Source: Blastomyces gilchristii SLH14081
Lineage: Eukaryota; Ascomycota; Eurotiomycetes; Onygenales; Ajellomycetaceae
Assembly: GCF_000003855.2 (NCBI RefSeq)
Contig: NW_003101681.1
Coordinates: forward strand, 5,205,927-5,269,926
Direction: 5' to 3'
DNA length: 64,000 bases
Shown here: piece by piece, positions 11,931-25,592 of the stretch
How the letters are laid out: each line of letters starts with the position of its first letter
Position numbering within the stretch: position 1 is the first letter of the stretch
Notes under the pieces: model-generated
Seen by the model: only the letters and a program-made list of their open reading frames with translations
The model's database searches: none
What the model was told of the DNA's origin: nothing
Position numbers and translations under genes: made by a program

Positions 11931-14900
11931 TCACAAATAGGGCATCCACAACGCGTCACTCTGCGCTAGGTTCTGCGGATTAACCGCCCTCGAAATAAGG
12001 TCAATGACGGATTGGTTGGCAGGCAAGTTTCCGTCAGGTGGGCTCGCAAGGCTAACAGCCCTATTGACAATGAATTCACAATTGCTCTGTACCATATCTC
12101 GCAGCTGGCTCTCAATCGGCGAAGCTCGCTGCGCGGTGGACCAGAAGATCATTTCGTCACGGACGAAGAGGCTCAGTTGCTGCTCCAGCTCATGTCGTGG
12201 CTCAGTAAGGCAACGGGCAATTGCCATCACTGCACAGGCGAAGATACCTTCAGTGGCCAAGGGGCCCATCAATGTTTGGATATTTGGTGTAAGGCGGAAA
12301 GGCACGTGTTCAGGGTTGAAGAAGAGAGGTTTGGCTGTGTGCATGTTGGGGATCAATTCGGATCCCCAGATATCTCCTGTGGCACGGGAGATGGAGATCT
12401 TGTTCGGGTAGCGGTTGGTCATGTGCATGACATATGTCATGAACGCGACTGCAGCATATTGGTAGGAGAATTGGCGACGGAAAAGCCAGAAATCAGCGAA
12501 GTTGGGATATGTTTGCTGGAAGAACTCGAGCAGGATCGTGTTAGGAACCCATTTCTGTTGGATAGCGGAGAAGATTTCTGACCGCAGAACTAAGGACTGT
12601 TCAGACGTGCGCTGTTCATTATTACGGTTAGTAAAGGGTTGTGGTAACGATTGCGATCCAAAATCACTCACATTTAGTTTCGTCTCGGCCAGCGACCGCA
12701 TCTTTTCCATGGTGAACAGCACAGGCTCGTCTTTGCTCATGCCGGTCCGTCGGCAGTGGTCCTCATAGACTCCCTGCAGCGAAATATACGACGGATCATC
12801 CTTAACAAGCCGGATATGAGGGGCGAGGGGAACCATGAGGGGGAGATGGAAATAAATATTGCGACGCCGGCTCTCCTTTCGTTTAGAGAGGATGCCGTTG
12901 AATATCCGGAAGAGTTGCAAAATCCGCTCCTCCCGGCGACAATGGCGTGCAGCAGGATGTTGAACAGCAAAGCAATGTAAACTACCATCATGACCACGCA
13001 TCTTCAAACGTCGGTGGCAGACCCCGATCCCACGCACAAGTTCAACATTCGGTAGGAAGCGATCGATGCGGATAAAGTCTTGGTTTTTATCTCTGTACTC
13101 CAGGTATTGCCCGGGAACTTCAATCTCATCGAATTTGAGGAATTTGAACTCGCTGAGGTGAGGAGAGAATGCTTCGAGGGATTGTGTATGTGGTCGTCGG
13201 TCAAGCTTTTCTTCGAACTTATCCCGCCATCGTCGTAGCTTGTGGATGTACTCGTGCATGGTCGGCTTCTTGACAACGAAATCAGCCTCGAATGACTTGC
13301 GGATATGCGCGGGAAGAATAGTCTCCGCGAAGCGAGTAATGTTGCCCTCTGTCGCTGGAGGAAGTTTGAAGTCTTGTGCATACGAAGCAGGCATCCGACC
13401 CACATAAGCAAGACCATCATTAAGTAAAGCAACGATAAGTCTGTATGCATCTTCATCCGGCGGGCACTTGAAGTTCTTGTGGATTTGGTCGACCATTGTC
13501 TCCATCGAAAGCGCTAGGAGGGGGAATGCGGTTTTAAGGGTAGCCATGACATCTTCCGCGTATTCCCACGATTTCTTAAGCGGCTCCTTCTGTGGAGCGT
13601 CTGGGTCTGGCTTTTGCTGCAAGGGATTCATGGCGCCTGGTTGTCCAGGTTGGCCGAGCTGGCCTACTTGTCCCATCTGCCCCGGTTGCCCCATCTGCCC
13701 AGGCTGTCCTACTTGTCCCGGCTGTCCCATTGGTCGGGGTTGTCCAGTTTGGCCAATATGAGGCGGCTGTCTAGGGGAGGTCTGCGCATCTGTGGTACCA
13801 TTAATCGCAGAACCATCAGATCCGGCCGTTCCAGGCTTCGACTCCGGTGTGCTGTCTTTGATGCCGATGCCCGGAGATTGTTGCTGCTGCTTCGCCCGGT
13901 TAAGCCTCTCCTGTTTCTGCTCATGCGATCTGCGGATAGAAACTAAATCCTCACGGCATGTCCTTAACAAGAAGAACAGAGATTGTGGGTATAACTTGGC
14001 GATCTTGCTTAGAACTGCTTTGGACAATCTTGCTTCACGGTGGGATAGACTAGTGAGCAGCTGTGGGATGAAGGTAATCCAGTACCAGACAGGCGTATCA
14101 CCCTTGAAATTTTCAAAGGCGGAGGCAATTTTCCCTTCTTCGTTGTCCAGACTCAGCAGCCAAAGAATGCGACTCAGAAGCTTTCTTGATTTGGAACTCT
14201 TGTATAGACCAGCTGCCTCGAGGTAGCAACTAACGGCATTACTTGCAAGTTCTATTTCCTTAGGAGATTCTTTGAATCGTTGATCGCTGTATTGACCCCA
14301 TTCAGCCCAGGCTTTGGCGAGTCGTAGATCGTAGTATAGAGCAACCCCAAACGCTTCGTTGGCCTCATTGGTGTGATTGAGCTTAGCCAGGAACATCCCC
14401 TTCAATGTATAGAATTCGGCCTTTTGTTGGGCGTTGAAGTAGTTCAGGTTCGTATTGTTGATCACGTCGAGTCCGCTGTTAAGTTCCTTCGGGTTCTGGT
14501 AATGGCACTTGGCTTGCTCTCTTAATTTGAGGAAGGCTTCTTGGATCTCAATATTTGGTAGTGTGTAGATGCGACTAAGCTGGTTGATACACACTTCGGG
14601 CATTTGGTGTTTCCGTGCAACATGAGCAAAGCGGTTGATAATCCAGGCTGTCTCGTGATAACCTCGGTAAGCGTATGAATTGCTAGTAACAGTATTTGAC
14701 TGGGGAAGAAGGCTGAGATAAGTCCCATTAATTAACTGGAAAATGTGCTGTCGCCACGTAACTAAGTCTTGCCAGGCATTAATATCGTCCCACACGTTTG
14801 GTAATCGATCACGCCAGGTTGCCAACAACATCTTCAGCTCCCCAGACTTGGTGTCTAGATTCCTTTCATTTGTCTGCGCCAAGCTGGTACAGATAACGCT

Positions 14901-17900
14901 TGCATCGTGGAGCTCGACTAGCTGCTGGAAATTCTGAAGAATCGGAATATGTGCGTTCGTAATCCGTTTGGGAAGCTGGTGCCACTTTCGGATCGATAAC
15001 TGAATGGATTCATCGCATATATTATTAAACTCCTGGGGGCCATCTTGCTTCCCATGGAACTTGAGAAGAGACATGAAGGCCTGGAAGAACGTCCGTCGAG
15101 GAGTTGGGGCATCGGAAACAGATTTTATCAGGGAATCCAACTGATCGCGATTCGCTTCGCCCTGCCAGTTGTCAAGGTTTCTCCAGGTCGCTTCCAAGAG
15201 AAGGTCGTTGAAGTTTTCATGTTTCGCGAAATCGCTAAGTATCTCCCATTGCTGCAGCTTCTGCGCACAAATCATCCAATGGTCCTCCCAGAGGAAATAC
15301 TCTCCTTGCGAGAATGGAACTGCCCCAGTACGCGCCTTGATTTGAGCTGACTCGTACAGTTGCTGTGCCTTATCCCACATTCCCTGTTGTTCATAAGACA
15401 GCGCAGCATTGGTTTCGACAAATTTACACCGTCTTCGCCAGGTGCCGTAGAACAAATCATCTTCCTGTAAACCAGCGTAAAGTTCAACAAGAGCGTCGAG
15501 GTTACTTTCACGCACGGCGGGAGTGTCGATCAGCGGACTAATAGCCGATTCCTCAAGGGCGCAAGCAGCAATATACCAAGCATCGTACGTGCGACTGAGA
15601 TACTTCATGACATGCGGTGGGATCTTGAAACGCGGCTTAGCTCTGACCACACCTTCGAGAAGTGCTTGGATAACATTTGGTCGATCGTCAATTTGGCCGC
15701 GATTATACTCGCGCGTGAGCAAAGTTACCATGCCTTTCTCCAAGTCGCTCCGCTCATCCCGATTCAATGTAGACCAACAAACAGTAAAGAGTGTCACCCA
15801 GATCCGATAAGCAAGTTTGGTATCTGCATGCTGGAGCTGCGAAAGGGGCTCCAGAATATCACGAACTTTAACATCACCCAGTTCCTGGCAGAATTTTCTG
15901 TGGTCTGAAATTAGAGACTCCAGATTGCTGTCCACCATCAGACCATCCTTTCTGGGATCTTTCTCTGAGCTTCCGAAGAGGAATGCAGTGGGCGAAACCG
16001 TAAAGTCTTCCTGGTGGAGTCGAGCGGGCGTGGTCATGTCTATGGAGCCAATAACCAACTGAGACGCCTGTGTGAGCCAGAAGGAATCGGCAAGCGTGTC
16101 CCAATTTTGCGACGTTAGTACATAGCTGAGCCGAGTATTTGCCGATCGTGTCAAGCTACGGTCAAAAATGGCCATGAAGCGATTGCGCATTTCGACATCT
16201 TGTGCGCGGGTGCCTATGAGGAAAGCGTGTTCCAACCGAACCGTCAACTCGGTTCTCGTGATCTTAGGGTCCTCGTAGATGCGAATGACTAGCTCTAGGA
16301 ATTGTTTGAGGGGTGTCTGATCTGGCCTGGATTCGAAAAGCAGCATCTTATGCAACACTGCAGTTTTCTCCTTGAGCGTCGGCCAAGACTCCGTGGAGTC
16401 GAATATCCAAGACTCAGCCATTCGCAGGATCTTAGTACAAAGGCGGATGTCTTGAGAGCGCTCGACAAGCTGAGCAAGCACGCTAAGGAAAGGTCTCCGC
16501 TGTTCTCCTAGGTAGGACATCCTCGTAGCGAGGAGATCAATAGTCTTCGAAATCAGGTCGACGCCAATTTCAAACTCTGGATCATCAGAAGAAGGGTGTT
16601 GTTGTTCCCCAGGCCGCATATTGGCCATATTTCCAGCAGGATTGGCAGAGTTATTATTGCCGCTGTTCGCGTACGCAGCTACATGATCCTTCGCAAGCTT
16701 TAGTGAGAATATCTTCATGACGTGAAGAACATGCTGGTCGATCTCTGCTGGTTTGCACTTCGACAAGGTCCAAAGGATGTTGATGGCCGCAATGTAATTG
16801 GTGGCGGACAACGCCTCTGTGGCGATTGCGGAGAGGTATGTAACAAACTCGGAAGGAGAAGAATCAACATCCATCGCATCTTCATCTTCGGGCTGGTCAT
16901 CCGCAGGCATTGCATCCAAAACACGCTTGACCGGTGGTGGCAATGAAGCGGTATCCGTCTCATCCATGTTTCCATGTAGACAGTCCTGGATCTCGGGATT
17001 ATCTGATCGGAGAGGCTTCTCGAATAGCTTCTGCAAAAGCGTAGAACGGCTCACTATCCATTCATTAGGTTTAGAAGCAAGTAGAATGCGAATAACCTGA
17101 AGAGCATTGATCATGTTGCTCGTATGCTTCTCATCAGGTTTGTCAGCTTTCTCCCCACACAGAATGGGTTCCGTCACTTTTTGATACAGATCGATATCCA
17201 AGTCACCCCAGTACTCAGAAGACATAAGGCCTTTCAATAACTGCATAGCCTTCTTAATCATCTCGCCATGGAGAATAGGGAGCGCAGATCGCAAGGTGCT
17301 TTTCTCCCGGAACCTCGACGCAGGGACTTTGTACCTCTCGGGAAGGCCACAGATAAATGTAACGAGATACTTGACAAGGGCGGTGCGGAGATCAAGAGGA
17401 ACCATGTATTCAGGTCGCTCTCTCATGGCAGGCGGGGCCAAAGCAGCGGACGGGGTAGCCTGAGCCTCTTCTGTAGCAGGTGGTGGCAGCACACTAGCCT
17501 CCCGCACACGCCTTTCTTCCCACGTCCAGATAAGCCCGATCAAGTTCAGCGTCAGCTTCTTACTTTCGTTGGACGGGTTTGGAGGTCCGGCGATTTTGAT
17601 AAGAGATGGGACAATGAGGGGCACGAAGTTTTCTCGAGATTCATAGAATAAATCTGGTTGTCGAACGAGGAATTGGAAGATACTCTGTACTTGTTGTAGG
17701 TTTGCCGTCTCCTCAGCCAGAATGCGCCGTGGCCACCTAGACCATAAAGGGTACCGCGAATCTCCTCCTGAAGTTACCCGCTTGGGAAGTACAGGGGATA
17801 GAATTTCCAAAGCCTGGGTCACCAGCGCCTTGCCTTCGTTTTGATGGGCTCGCTGCAAGGCGACGTATATCTGTATTACGATCTTGGACGGTGTCTCATA

Positions 17901-20900
17901 GTGCGAGATAAAGTAGCTGATTAAAACGTAGCCACCGTACTTGTTAATAATATCCTCCAGGCGAATATAGCTCCAGGCAAACTTGATGATATCTTTTCGT
18001 GTATCTTGAACGATTGTATGATGATACTTGATCAGCAAGGCGGACAGCTGTAGCAGCTCCATGCGCGAATGGTCCACACCTGGCTGACTGGACTCCTCAC
18101 TGATGTCACCTAGCTGTGGCTTCCAGAGTCTGTTATGGATGGCCTCGGTCATGGTCTTATCCACTAATCTCGGGCCAGTAGTAGACTGTTGGCCCCAGTT
18201 GTTCTTCACGTCCATTGCGAAGATGGGATTGACTAGGTTGTGGAATACATAAGTTTTCATTTTCTGTGACACGTTGCGCTGGCCATAGAGGTCCAAACAA
18301 CGCATGATAAGCGTCCGCCGATAATCAATCGATTCGTTCGTGATGATGTTTTCATAAAGGAATTTGGGAAAAGCAAGAGTCGTCTTGAGCTCGCGCGCAG
18401 ACAATCGATTGATGATTTCAAAAAGGAAATCCATGTCATGTAGTGAATGCGTCAGGTATGATAAGAAAATATCTATGAGCTGATCTTGAGCTTGTTCAAC
18501 ACGGAGACGCTCGTTGGGCGGCAATTTGTCGGCGCGGAGCTTACTTTCGAGGTCCCGTCCGGCGTTCATGAGGTGTCGTTTAAGGTCGGGATTGTTTTTC
18601 AGCCAGCTCTTGGTTGGATCATGGTAACATATTGCGTAGATAACATATATGGCATTAATAACGACAGTGTTCCTGCCGCTGTCGACAGGCTCCTGTACAA
18701 AGGCAATGGAAACCAGCGTATCACCCTCCGCCACAATGGTGGACCGTATGGCTACGCTCTCCGGGTTCATCAGTATCTGGCCAAAGAAACGACCATATCT
18801 TTCGTCATTCAAGCGAGCACGGAAAAACTCCCATGTTTCCTTCGCATATCGGTTGAGATATTTCACGAGCGGTTTTCTAAATGGGCTATTCGACGTTCTC
18901 CGCAATCGTTCTTCTAAGGCCAAAACCTTGTTCACCAATCGCTCCATAAAAGTTGTCGCAGCCGGAGGCAAGAGATGGAAAATATTAAAGGTAGCGGCGA
19001 CAATTTTCATGGATGCGCTCTGTTCAATGAGCGTAAATGATACTCGTTGAAGAATATTATCATCGGCTATGACCTTCAAGTGGTCAAGCAATCGAGAACC
19101 AATTTCTACCTTGAAATAGTTTGTGAGCAGCGTCAGCAGCCTGGCTAGGCCATCAAGCCCCGCAACACTCAACCGCTTCGGATCCTGCAGGTTCATAAGG
19201 ATGGGCCGAAGACCGTTCTGTAGTAGATCCTTCGGTAACTTATTCGTCTGCGTCAAAACATCTCGCAGACCAGAGTTTGCAGCCTCGATAATTTCCGGCG
19301 AGCGAGAATAGAGCGATTTGAAGAAGACGGCGATGACACGTGCACGCCCTGTATTCTGCGGGCCGCTCGCGAAATCCGGGAAGCTCATTGCCATAGATAA
19401 CAAGCGGAGGCAGGAGACTCGGAGGTTCACAATTTGCTCTGCGGTCTTGAATTCATTTGGCTTCGGCGCAAGAGACTCGTCGTCGACGTCAACCAATGCC
19501 AATGATTCCATCAGCAGTCTATTTAACTGATCGTTGAACGTCACGATTCCATGATGAAGACCGAGGCAAAAGGTGATGGCATCGATAAATCCAATCTCTG
19601 TAGGAAACGGCAAAGCACGCAGCGGTTTATTAAAGATCGGCTGTAGAAGCCTATCCTTGACAGGAGCGAGGAGCTCATGCTTCTCAGCACCAACAGCTTG
19701 CGCAATAGTCTCAAACGCCTGCTGAGAAGTCTCGCGGACATGTTTACTCATGTGCGAGAGCTCGTAACTGAAAAACCCACAGAGACTGGTCAGCCTGCTC
19801 TTCTCATTCTTCAAATCCTCCTTGGACACGCCAGTTTGACATCTGCGGAGAATTTTATCTAGCGTATCCCGCGCTTGTACTCTAGTGCTAGCAGGCAAAT
19901 CCGTCGGCGTATCCTTGATGACATACATGAGGGCCCTGACGAACTCCGCCTGCCGATCAACCAACCATGGCGTGCCGAGGTCAAGCTCCGTGACAAAGAC
20001 TTGGATCCCAAGACTTCCACCGGCTTTCGTAAACCACTCTTCCTCATGGCAGTTGTGGCAAAATACTCGCGCAAGGTGCGAGAAGAAGGAGAGTTTGGCA
20101 ATTTTGTCCGGAGAACCGAAGATAACAGCGGCTGTATCACGCATAGTAAGCATGGCGCTCTTCGCCGCGTCGCGAACATTACGATGATCAGACGAAAAAC
20201 ATTCCACGAGGGCATCCGCAAGCACTCGGGTGTCTAGGTACATAGGACCTTCTCCTGAGTTAACATTGAAAGGTCTCCTGGCGTGTCTCGCTTGTGCGAG
20301 TGATCGTCCAACTTCAACGATAGTAAAGTGCCGGCACACGTCCGTGACGAATGCAGTTGCACTCTGTTTCAGGTCCGGGATAGTTGTCGCGATAATGCAG
20401 GCTTTCAGTAACTTCCTCATTGTCTCCTCCTGGGCCGTCTTCTTCGGAATCGAGCCACTCCGTTCAGACTTTTCCAGAATATCCGGCCCGACTAGTCTTC
20501 CTTCAGCCAAGTCGTTCGCTTGCAATCGCACCAGCGTAGCCAATTCCTCAGGCGGGTGTTCAAGGCCAATATAAAGCTTCAGCTGAGAACTCAGCATATG
20601 GTACGCTTGCTGTTTGTAATGTGCATCAGTAGCTTTCGCTGCCGGTGTCCTAGGTACTTCAAGCAACTTCCCCAGTGCCAAATCAATCCCAATATCCAGG
20701 GGAAATGCACGTTCCTTGCTTGCACCACCAATAAGTTTAACATCTATGCTGGGAATATCATCGGCAAACGGCTGAAAGGACAATTCTGGTGGATGGTTGA
20801 GGAATTTCCGATTACGACCACCTAGTTTACCCAAGATTCGCATGGTGGTATGAGCATGGAAATGGCTGTAAGGGTTTGGACGAAGATGGTCCCAAAGGGC

Positions 20901-23779
20901 AGTCATGAGTTCGTCTACGATCGGCGCCATTATTGGGTCTAGATAGGCTGCGGTCAAGTTATCAACACAAAGCTCGAGTGTGCGGAGACCTTGGCCAACG
21001 AGTTCGGAGCCAGCCCGAAGTGCAACGACAATGGGGCGCATGAGATGACTGAGATGGGGGAGTAGATGGCTGAGACGGGCAGGGACTGTTAATGTGAGTT
21101 CAACGTAAAGATCGCGTTCTTGGGGTTTCCGAGCGCTTAGGAGGAGGTTATTGAAGGTCTCGAGAAGCATCTCCAGGAGCGGTAAGATTTCCTTGTATAG
21201 GAGTTCGAATCTGCCTCCACCAATACTTCGGAACAGCGAGCGGAGGAGGAGGAAATAATTCATCGGCTCCTCAGCTGTAACGGAGAGCTCTATACACTTG
21301 GTAACGATTTTAGTGAGGTGGGGATGCAAGACCTGCTCGTTCTGTGCTGAAAAAAGCGTGACAGCCATGAACGATAGCTTGAACATCCTCAACAGGATTC
21401 TCGATTTGGATACATCTGAGGTCCCCACCTCATGAATTCGATCCATGAGGTATTGCAGCACCATCCCAGCGAAGGCCGGAGACGTAGCTTCACTTGCGAG
21501 GAAGAATTGGGGCAAATGCAATAGCGAAGAATGTTCAAACATAAGCTCATGAAGATATGGAATCTCAGTCTCAAAAACTTCATGGAACGTAGCTGTGTCG
21601 ATGCAATGGAAAATCGTGCCGAAGGTCTCCAGAAGCTCTTTCTCCTCTTTACCCATCTGCTGCATATACTGACTAGCAAGGAATTCCAGCGGTGAAGAGT
21701 ATTGCACTTCAGGTTCTGGCTGATCGATTCCGTAATATTTGAAAACCCTAGCCCCCTCATGGAACAGCTTCTTGATCACCGCGACCTCCTCGGCTTTGTA
21801 CCCAAACGAAACTTCGGGCCAATTGGGCGGAACGATGGTCTCATCAATGTTGATATTGTCCGGATTAGTTGCTTTCAGTGTATAAAATAAGCTCTTCAGC
21901 CCCTTCACAAGATTATTGAAGAGAAACTTATTATCTGCAACGGGATCGGCATTGCGCTCTCGCGGGTTTGAGGTTTTTATCGGAGCCGCGGAAAAGATAT
22001 CGATTTCATCCCAATCCGGTGGGTTATCGATTTCCGCGAGGTATGATTCCCTCTGGTTTTCTGGTTGATTCTTAAATGCCCGTGATATCTTAACTGCATT
22101 GTCAAATTGGTGATTCATGGCAGCGAACTTATCCCCAATGGCGTCAAGAATCATGACCAAGAAGTATCTCGCATCCTGCTTATCCTGAAGCTTCGCTATA
22201 CGCTCTGCCATATTCAACAACAATTTGGCACTCATGGTCTGGAAACTAGTGCCAGGGAAATCGTCGTGAAGATTCTTCGTGTACACTTCCACGGTCCGAC
22301 GAATCTGATCGCGATTAAGTGACTCGCGGACATGATGTATGAGATCAGCAAGCATGCTGTATGCTAGTGGTCGCATCGCCTCATAGACAGTTAGCCCATC
22401 ACCAATCAACGTCCGCTCGTCCAGGAGCTCGTCAATCTTATCTAAGAAGATCTTGCGGTAATTAAAGTTGATAATATGACGTATGGCGACAAGCAACTCC
22501 TTTCTAGAACTTGATTTCTCGCGCGGGCAATCCTGCAAAAGACGCACAACGACACCCGGCAGAGATGGGAGAAAATCCTGCAGCTGGTTCGCATACATCC
22601 GGAGCAGGTAGGCGAGAAAGCTCATCGTCTTCACTTGCGCGGTGATAAATTCACCAAAGGCCGCTCTATTCTTGATCTCTTTGCACACGCCAGTGAAGAT
22701 CTTACCCTGAGCTGCGGCCTCTGCATGTGCCTTCTCCTGTGGCTTCGCCTGCAGAAGTAGAATGCCCTTGATTAGGGGCACGAAGACTTTGACGCTGGCA
22801 GAAACGACGCTGCGATGAGCTTGAAATATCGAGACGACGATGATCGGGCATTCCGCTAAGACTTTAAAGGACTGCATTCCTCTCAAAAGCTGTTGATTCG
22901 ACTGCTGGTCGGGACCGAGATCAGAGACGGAGGTTGCGGGCGAGCTGGGCCGTGGAGACTGGAAATTCTGTGATGTTGCGCCCGGCGTTGATGGCATGCC
23001 TTGTCCTCCCGATGCAGGGCTATCGAAAGTATCTCTAACGACCTGTTCCATTGTCTCAAACATCTCCTGTATAAGTTCCAGGAATGGCTTGACTCTCGTC
23101 TGTGTTGCCTTGGCCTGCCGTCGTTCCAGATCCATGATTGTCTTCATACAGAGGACAGCGTTGTCCTCATTCTCAACTCGAACAAGTTCTAGTAGGAGAT
23201 CGACCATATCACCAGCGTACGGTTCGACATCGGGGAGGTCTAGAGGGAGTCGATGGAGGATTTCAAGGACACAGTTCCGCAGTTTCTAAAACCGCTCGAG
23301 CAAAAAGAATTTGAATCCTTAGCACTCCAACAACGATAGTGGAAAAAGTCGCAGAAGATATACATAAATGTATCCCATACCTGTTCATAAGACAAACTAA
23401 CAAATACCGGTTCGCCCTTGAGGATCTTTTTGAAGACCGGCCATAGCTTCGCAAGAAAAATGGGGTAACTGGGGCCGGAACATAGCTGCTCCAGCGAGTC
23501 GCGCAGCTCGATCGCGATATTGGTTCTGGTCTTAGTTTCTGAAAAGAAGAAGAAAATAGTTAGCAATCGATGTGGCGTAAGTTTTAACACTATGCCAGTA
23601 GACAGACATGCGGAACAAGAGCCCGCAAGTAGGACCGCGGTATACACCAAAGATGAAGCAAGAAAAATCGTGAAATGCCCCATACCGATATTCACATCTG
23701 CCAACCGGGTCGCATAGACATCAATATTCCGCTCCATCGCCGCCGTCGCGCTAGGAGAGCTAGCCATCGTCGTAGCCAT
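11931..23779 (-). CDS. tra1: Tra1, PIKK-like scaffold of SAGA and NuA4, about 3,850 aa
   Basis: Exons (minus) are 23686..23779, 23381..23538, 12672..23285 and 11931..12611; the first two junctions are checked in frame (...ADVNI, then [19 protein letters not shown], then [14 protein letters not shown]). A 60-nt stretch at 12612..12671 reads through in frame but has GTGAGT, a TTTACTAAC branch site and CAG, so it is treated as an intron (3,848 aa; 3,868 if retained). HEAT/TPR-type helical repeats fill most of the protein, with a FAT domain (about 2,700-3,150), a PI3K-like domain (about 3,480-3,780) and a FATC end (SDALWMPYL). The kinase-like domain lacks the catalytic Asp/Asn and DFG ([14 protein letters not shown] and [14 protein letters not shown] stand at those places), as expected for Tra1/TRRAP pseudokinases. 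Tra1 is the activator-binding subunit of the SAGA and NuA4 acetyltransferase complexes. A Gly-Gln-Pro repeat lies between FAT and kinase. Confidence 0.95.
12612..12671 (-). other. tra1: Probable 60-nt in-frame intron of tra1
   Basis: On the minus strand the stretch starts GTGAGT, carries TACTAAC 26 nt before its end and closes with ACAG. Its length is divisible by three and it has no stop, so it can be missed by gene finders. Removing it joins ..ETKLN to [14 protein letters not shown], which restores the spacing I expect for Tra1 in this part of the kinase-like domain (family expectation, not aligned). Confidence 0.75.
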
Positions 23780-25592
23780 TGCGCCTTACTTCTCTCTCCA
23801 AAAAAAAGAGAGAAACGACAGGCAAGCGAAAGGAATAGCTATTTACGTAGAACGGAGCTTAGTTAGAACCGCCAGGCCCCCTCCAGTGGGGCCTTGCGCT
23901 AGTTATTGTCCACCCAACTCTCTAGCAAGTCTCCATTCGGAGGGGTGGTGTCGTTGGTGTCTCGGTCCGTTGCTCAGGCTCTTTTTACTGTTGCTGCCGC
24001 GGAGCTGCGTTGACTTCGGTTCAACCACGCGACTAGAAGCGCTTAAGCGCGCGCAGAGAGAATGGCACAATTAAGAAATATATTTTGGTCAATGGGTAAT
24101 AATTAGTAAAATTAAAACAGTGGGAAGAGGAGAATCATGAGTCGTGATGGGGGGGGGTGGGTGGAAGGGCGGAGACTGCGGGCGGGAAAGAGACGAAAGA
24201 ACGATGGATTGAATTTCTTCTCCAGGCTGGGGGGAACGGCAGAGACCCCGTAAAATTCACTAGGCCTGGATAAGGTTAGCGTTTGGGTTTGTCAGGTTCG
24301 GATAAATATTTTCCCGCGCCTACTGCCGCCTGGGATGCTTAGTCAGGTGCTTGGCTTAAATATTAGCCGCAGAGAAGAATGCATGCTTGATTCTGGGTGG
24401 AAAGAGGATGGTCAAATTCATTATTGTCAATCTTGCAATTTATGAAGTCCCTTTGAGGCATATATGTGTATAGCTGTTTAAAAACAAGGACAAGAAGAAG
24501 TAAAAAAGCAGAGAAAGGGAATGAAAGGCCTGCAAAGAGAGGGGAGACAAGACATATATGAAAATTGAAGCAAACAATACGGAAAATAAGGGATGTACGG
24601 GTGGTTTGAGTTTATAAGAGAAAAGGAAAGGGAAGAAGGGAAAAAGGGAAAATAATTTTCATCCCATAGACGTCTAGGCCAACGAGCCAAAAACAAGGAG
24701 AACGGGTAAACGCCATCCACCAAAACCAGCTATATAGTATGTCTTTTATTCCCCCCTTTTGACAACCCGGGCAACAACACAACACAGCTCTAAAAGCGAA
24801 TGCCAAACCGCGGACAAAAGAAAAGAAAAACGGTAAGAACAAAAAACCACTAGATATGAAGAAAGAAAACTAGAAAAAGAGAACAGTCTCATAAAGATTT
24901 TCTACTGCGCTTAACAGAGCAACACAAAACAGTAGGACAGAAGAATGAATAATGAATAATGGATTGGAGAAAACATATAAATCGGCAACACATGAGCACA
25001 TGCACACACAGCACACAGACAAAACCTACCCATAAAAATAATGTTCATGAATTGATGGGTGTAAATAGGGATGGGCCAGGGACGGACGGGCGATAGGAGG
25101 AAAGCGGGGAACTGTAACAAAAACAGAACATTGTAAAATGTGTATCCGAAGTTTAGTAGTAGTAGTAGTAAAAATCAAGATTTACAAAACAGTGGGCGTT
25201 CAGAAGTAGAAGATAAATATCAAAAAGTGAAAAAAATAAAGAGTAACAAGAGAACATCACAACATCATCACAGCATGCTAATTGCTATGCCTTTCATTCA
25301 TCAAATTCCGAACAGAACTTTGTAAGGTGTATGAAGAGGTTGTGTTCACTGGCACAAAGCCAAAAACAAAGAACAGAGAAGAGAAGAGATCCAGGAATTC
25401 ATGAAGAAGAAAGAAAAGAGAATGCAAAACAAGAAACAGCCAAGGGGACGGCCGGTGAAAGGGGTGGGGTGAGGCAAGTAAGAGAGAAAAAATGAAAAAA
25501 GGATACCTCATATCAACCGAGAAAGAAGTTCCAGGAAACCAAACAACAACCCATCAATATTCAATCAATCCATCTAACCACTCCACTCCACT
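23780..25592. other. Intergenic region, tra1 promoter and PP2A-B56 3' flank
   Basis: About 1.8 kb without a credible gene. The left part carries the tra1 promoter and leader; the right part is purine-rich on the plus strand and probably includes the 3' UTR of the PP2A subunit gene. A short TAG trinucleotide run lies near 25155. No RNA gene or transposon was recognised. Confidence 0.55.
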
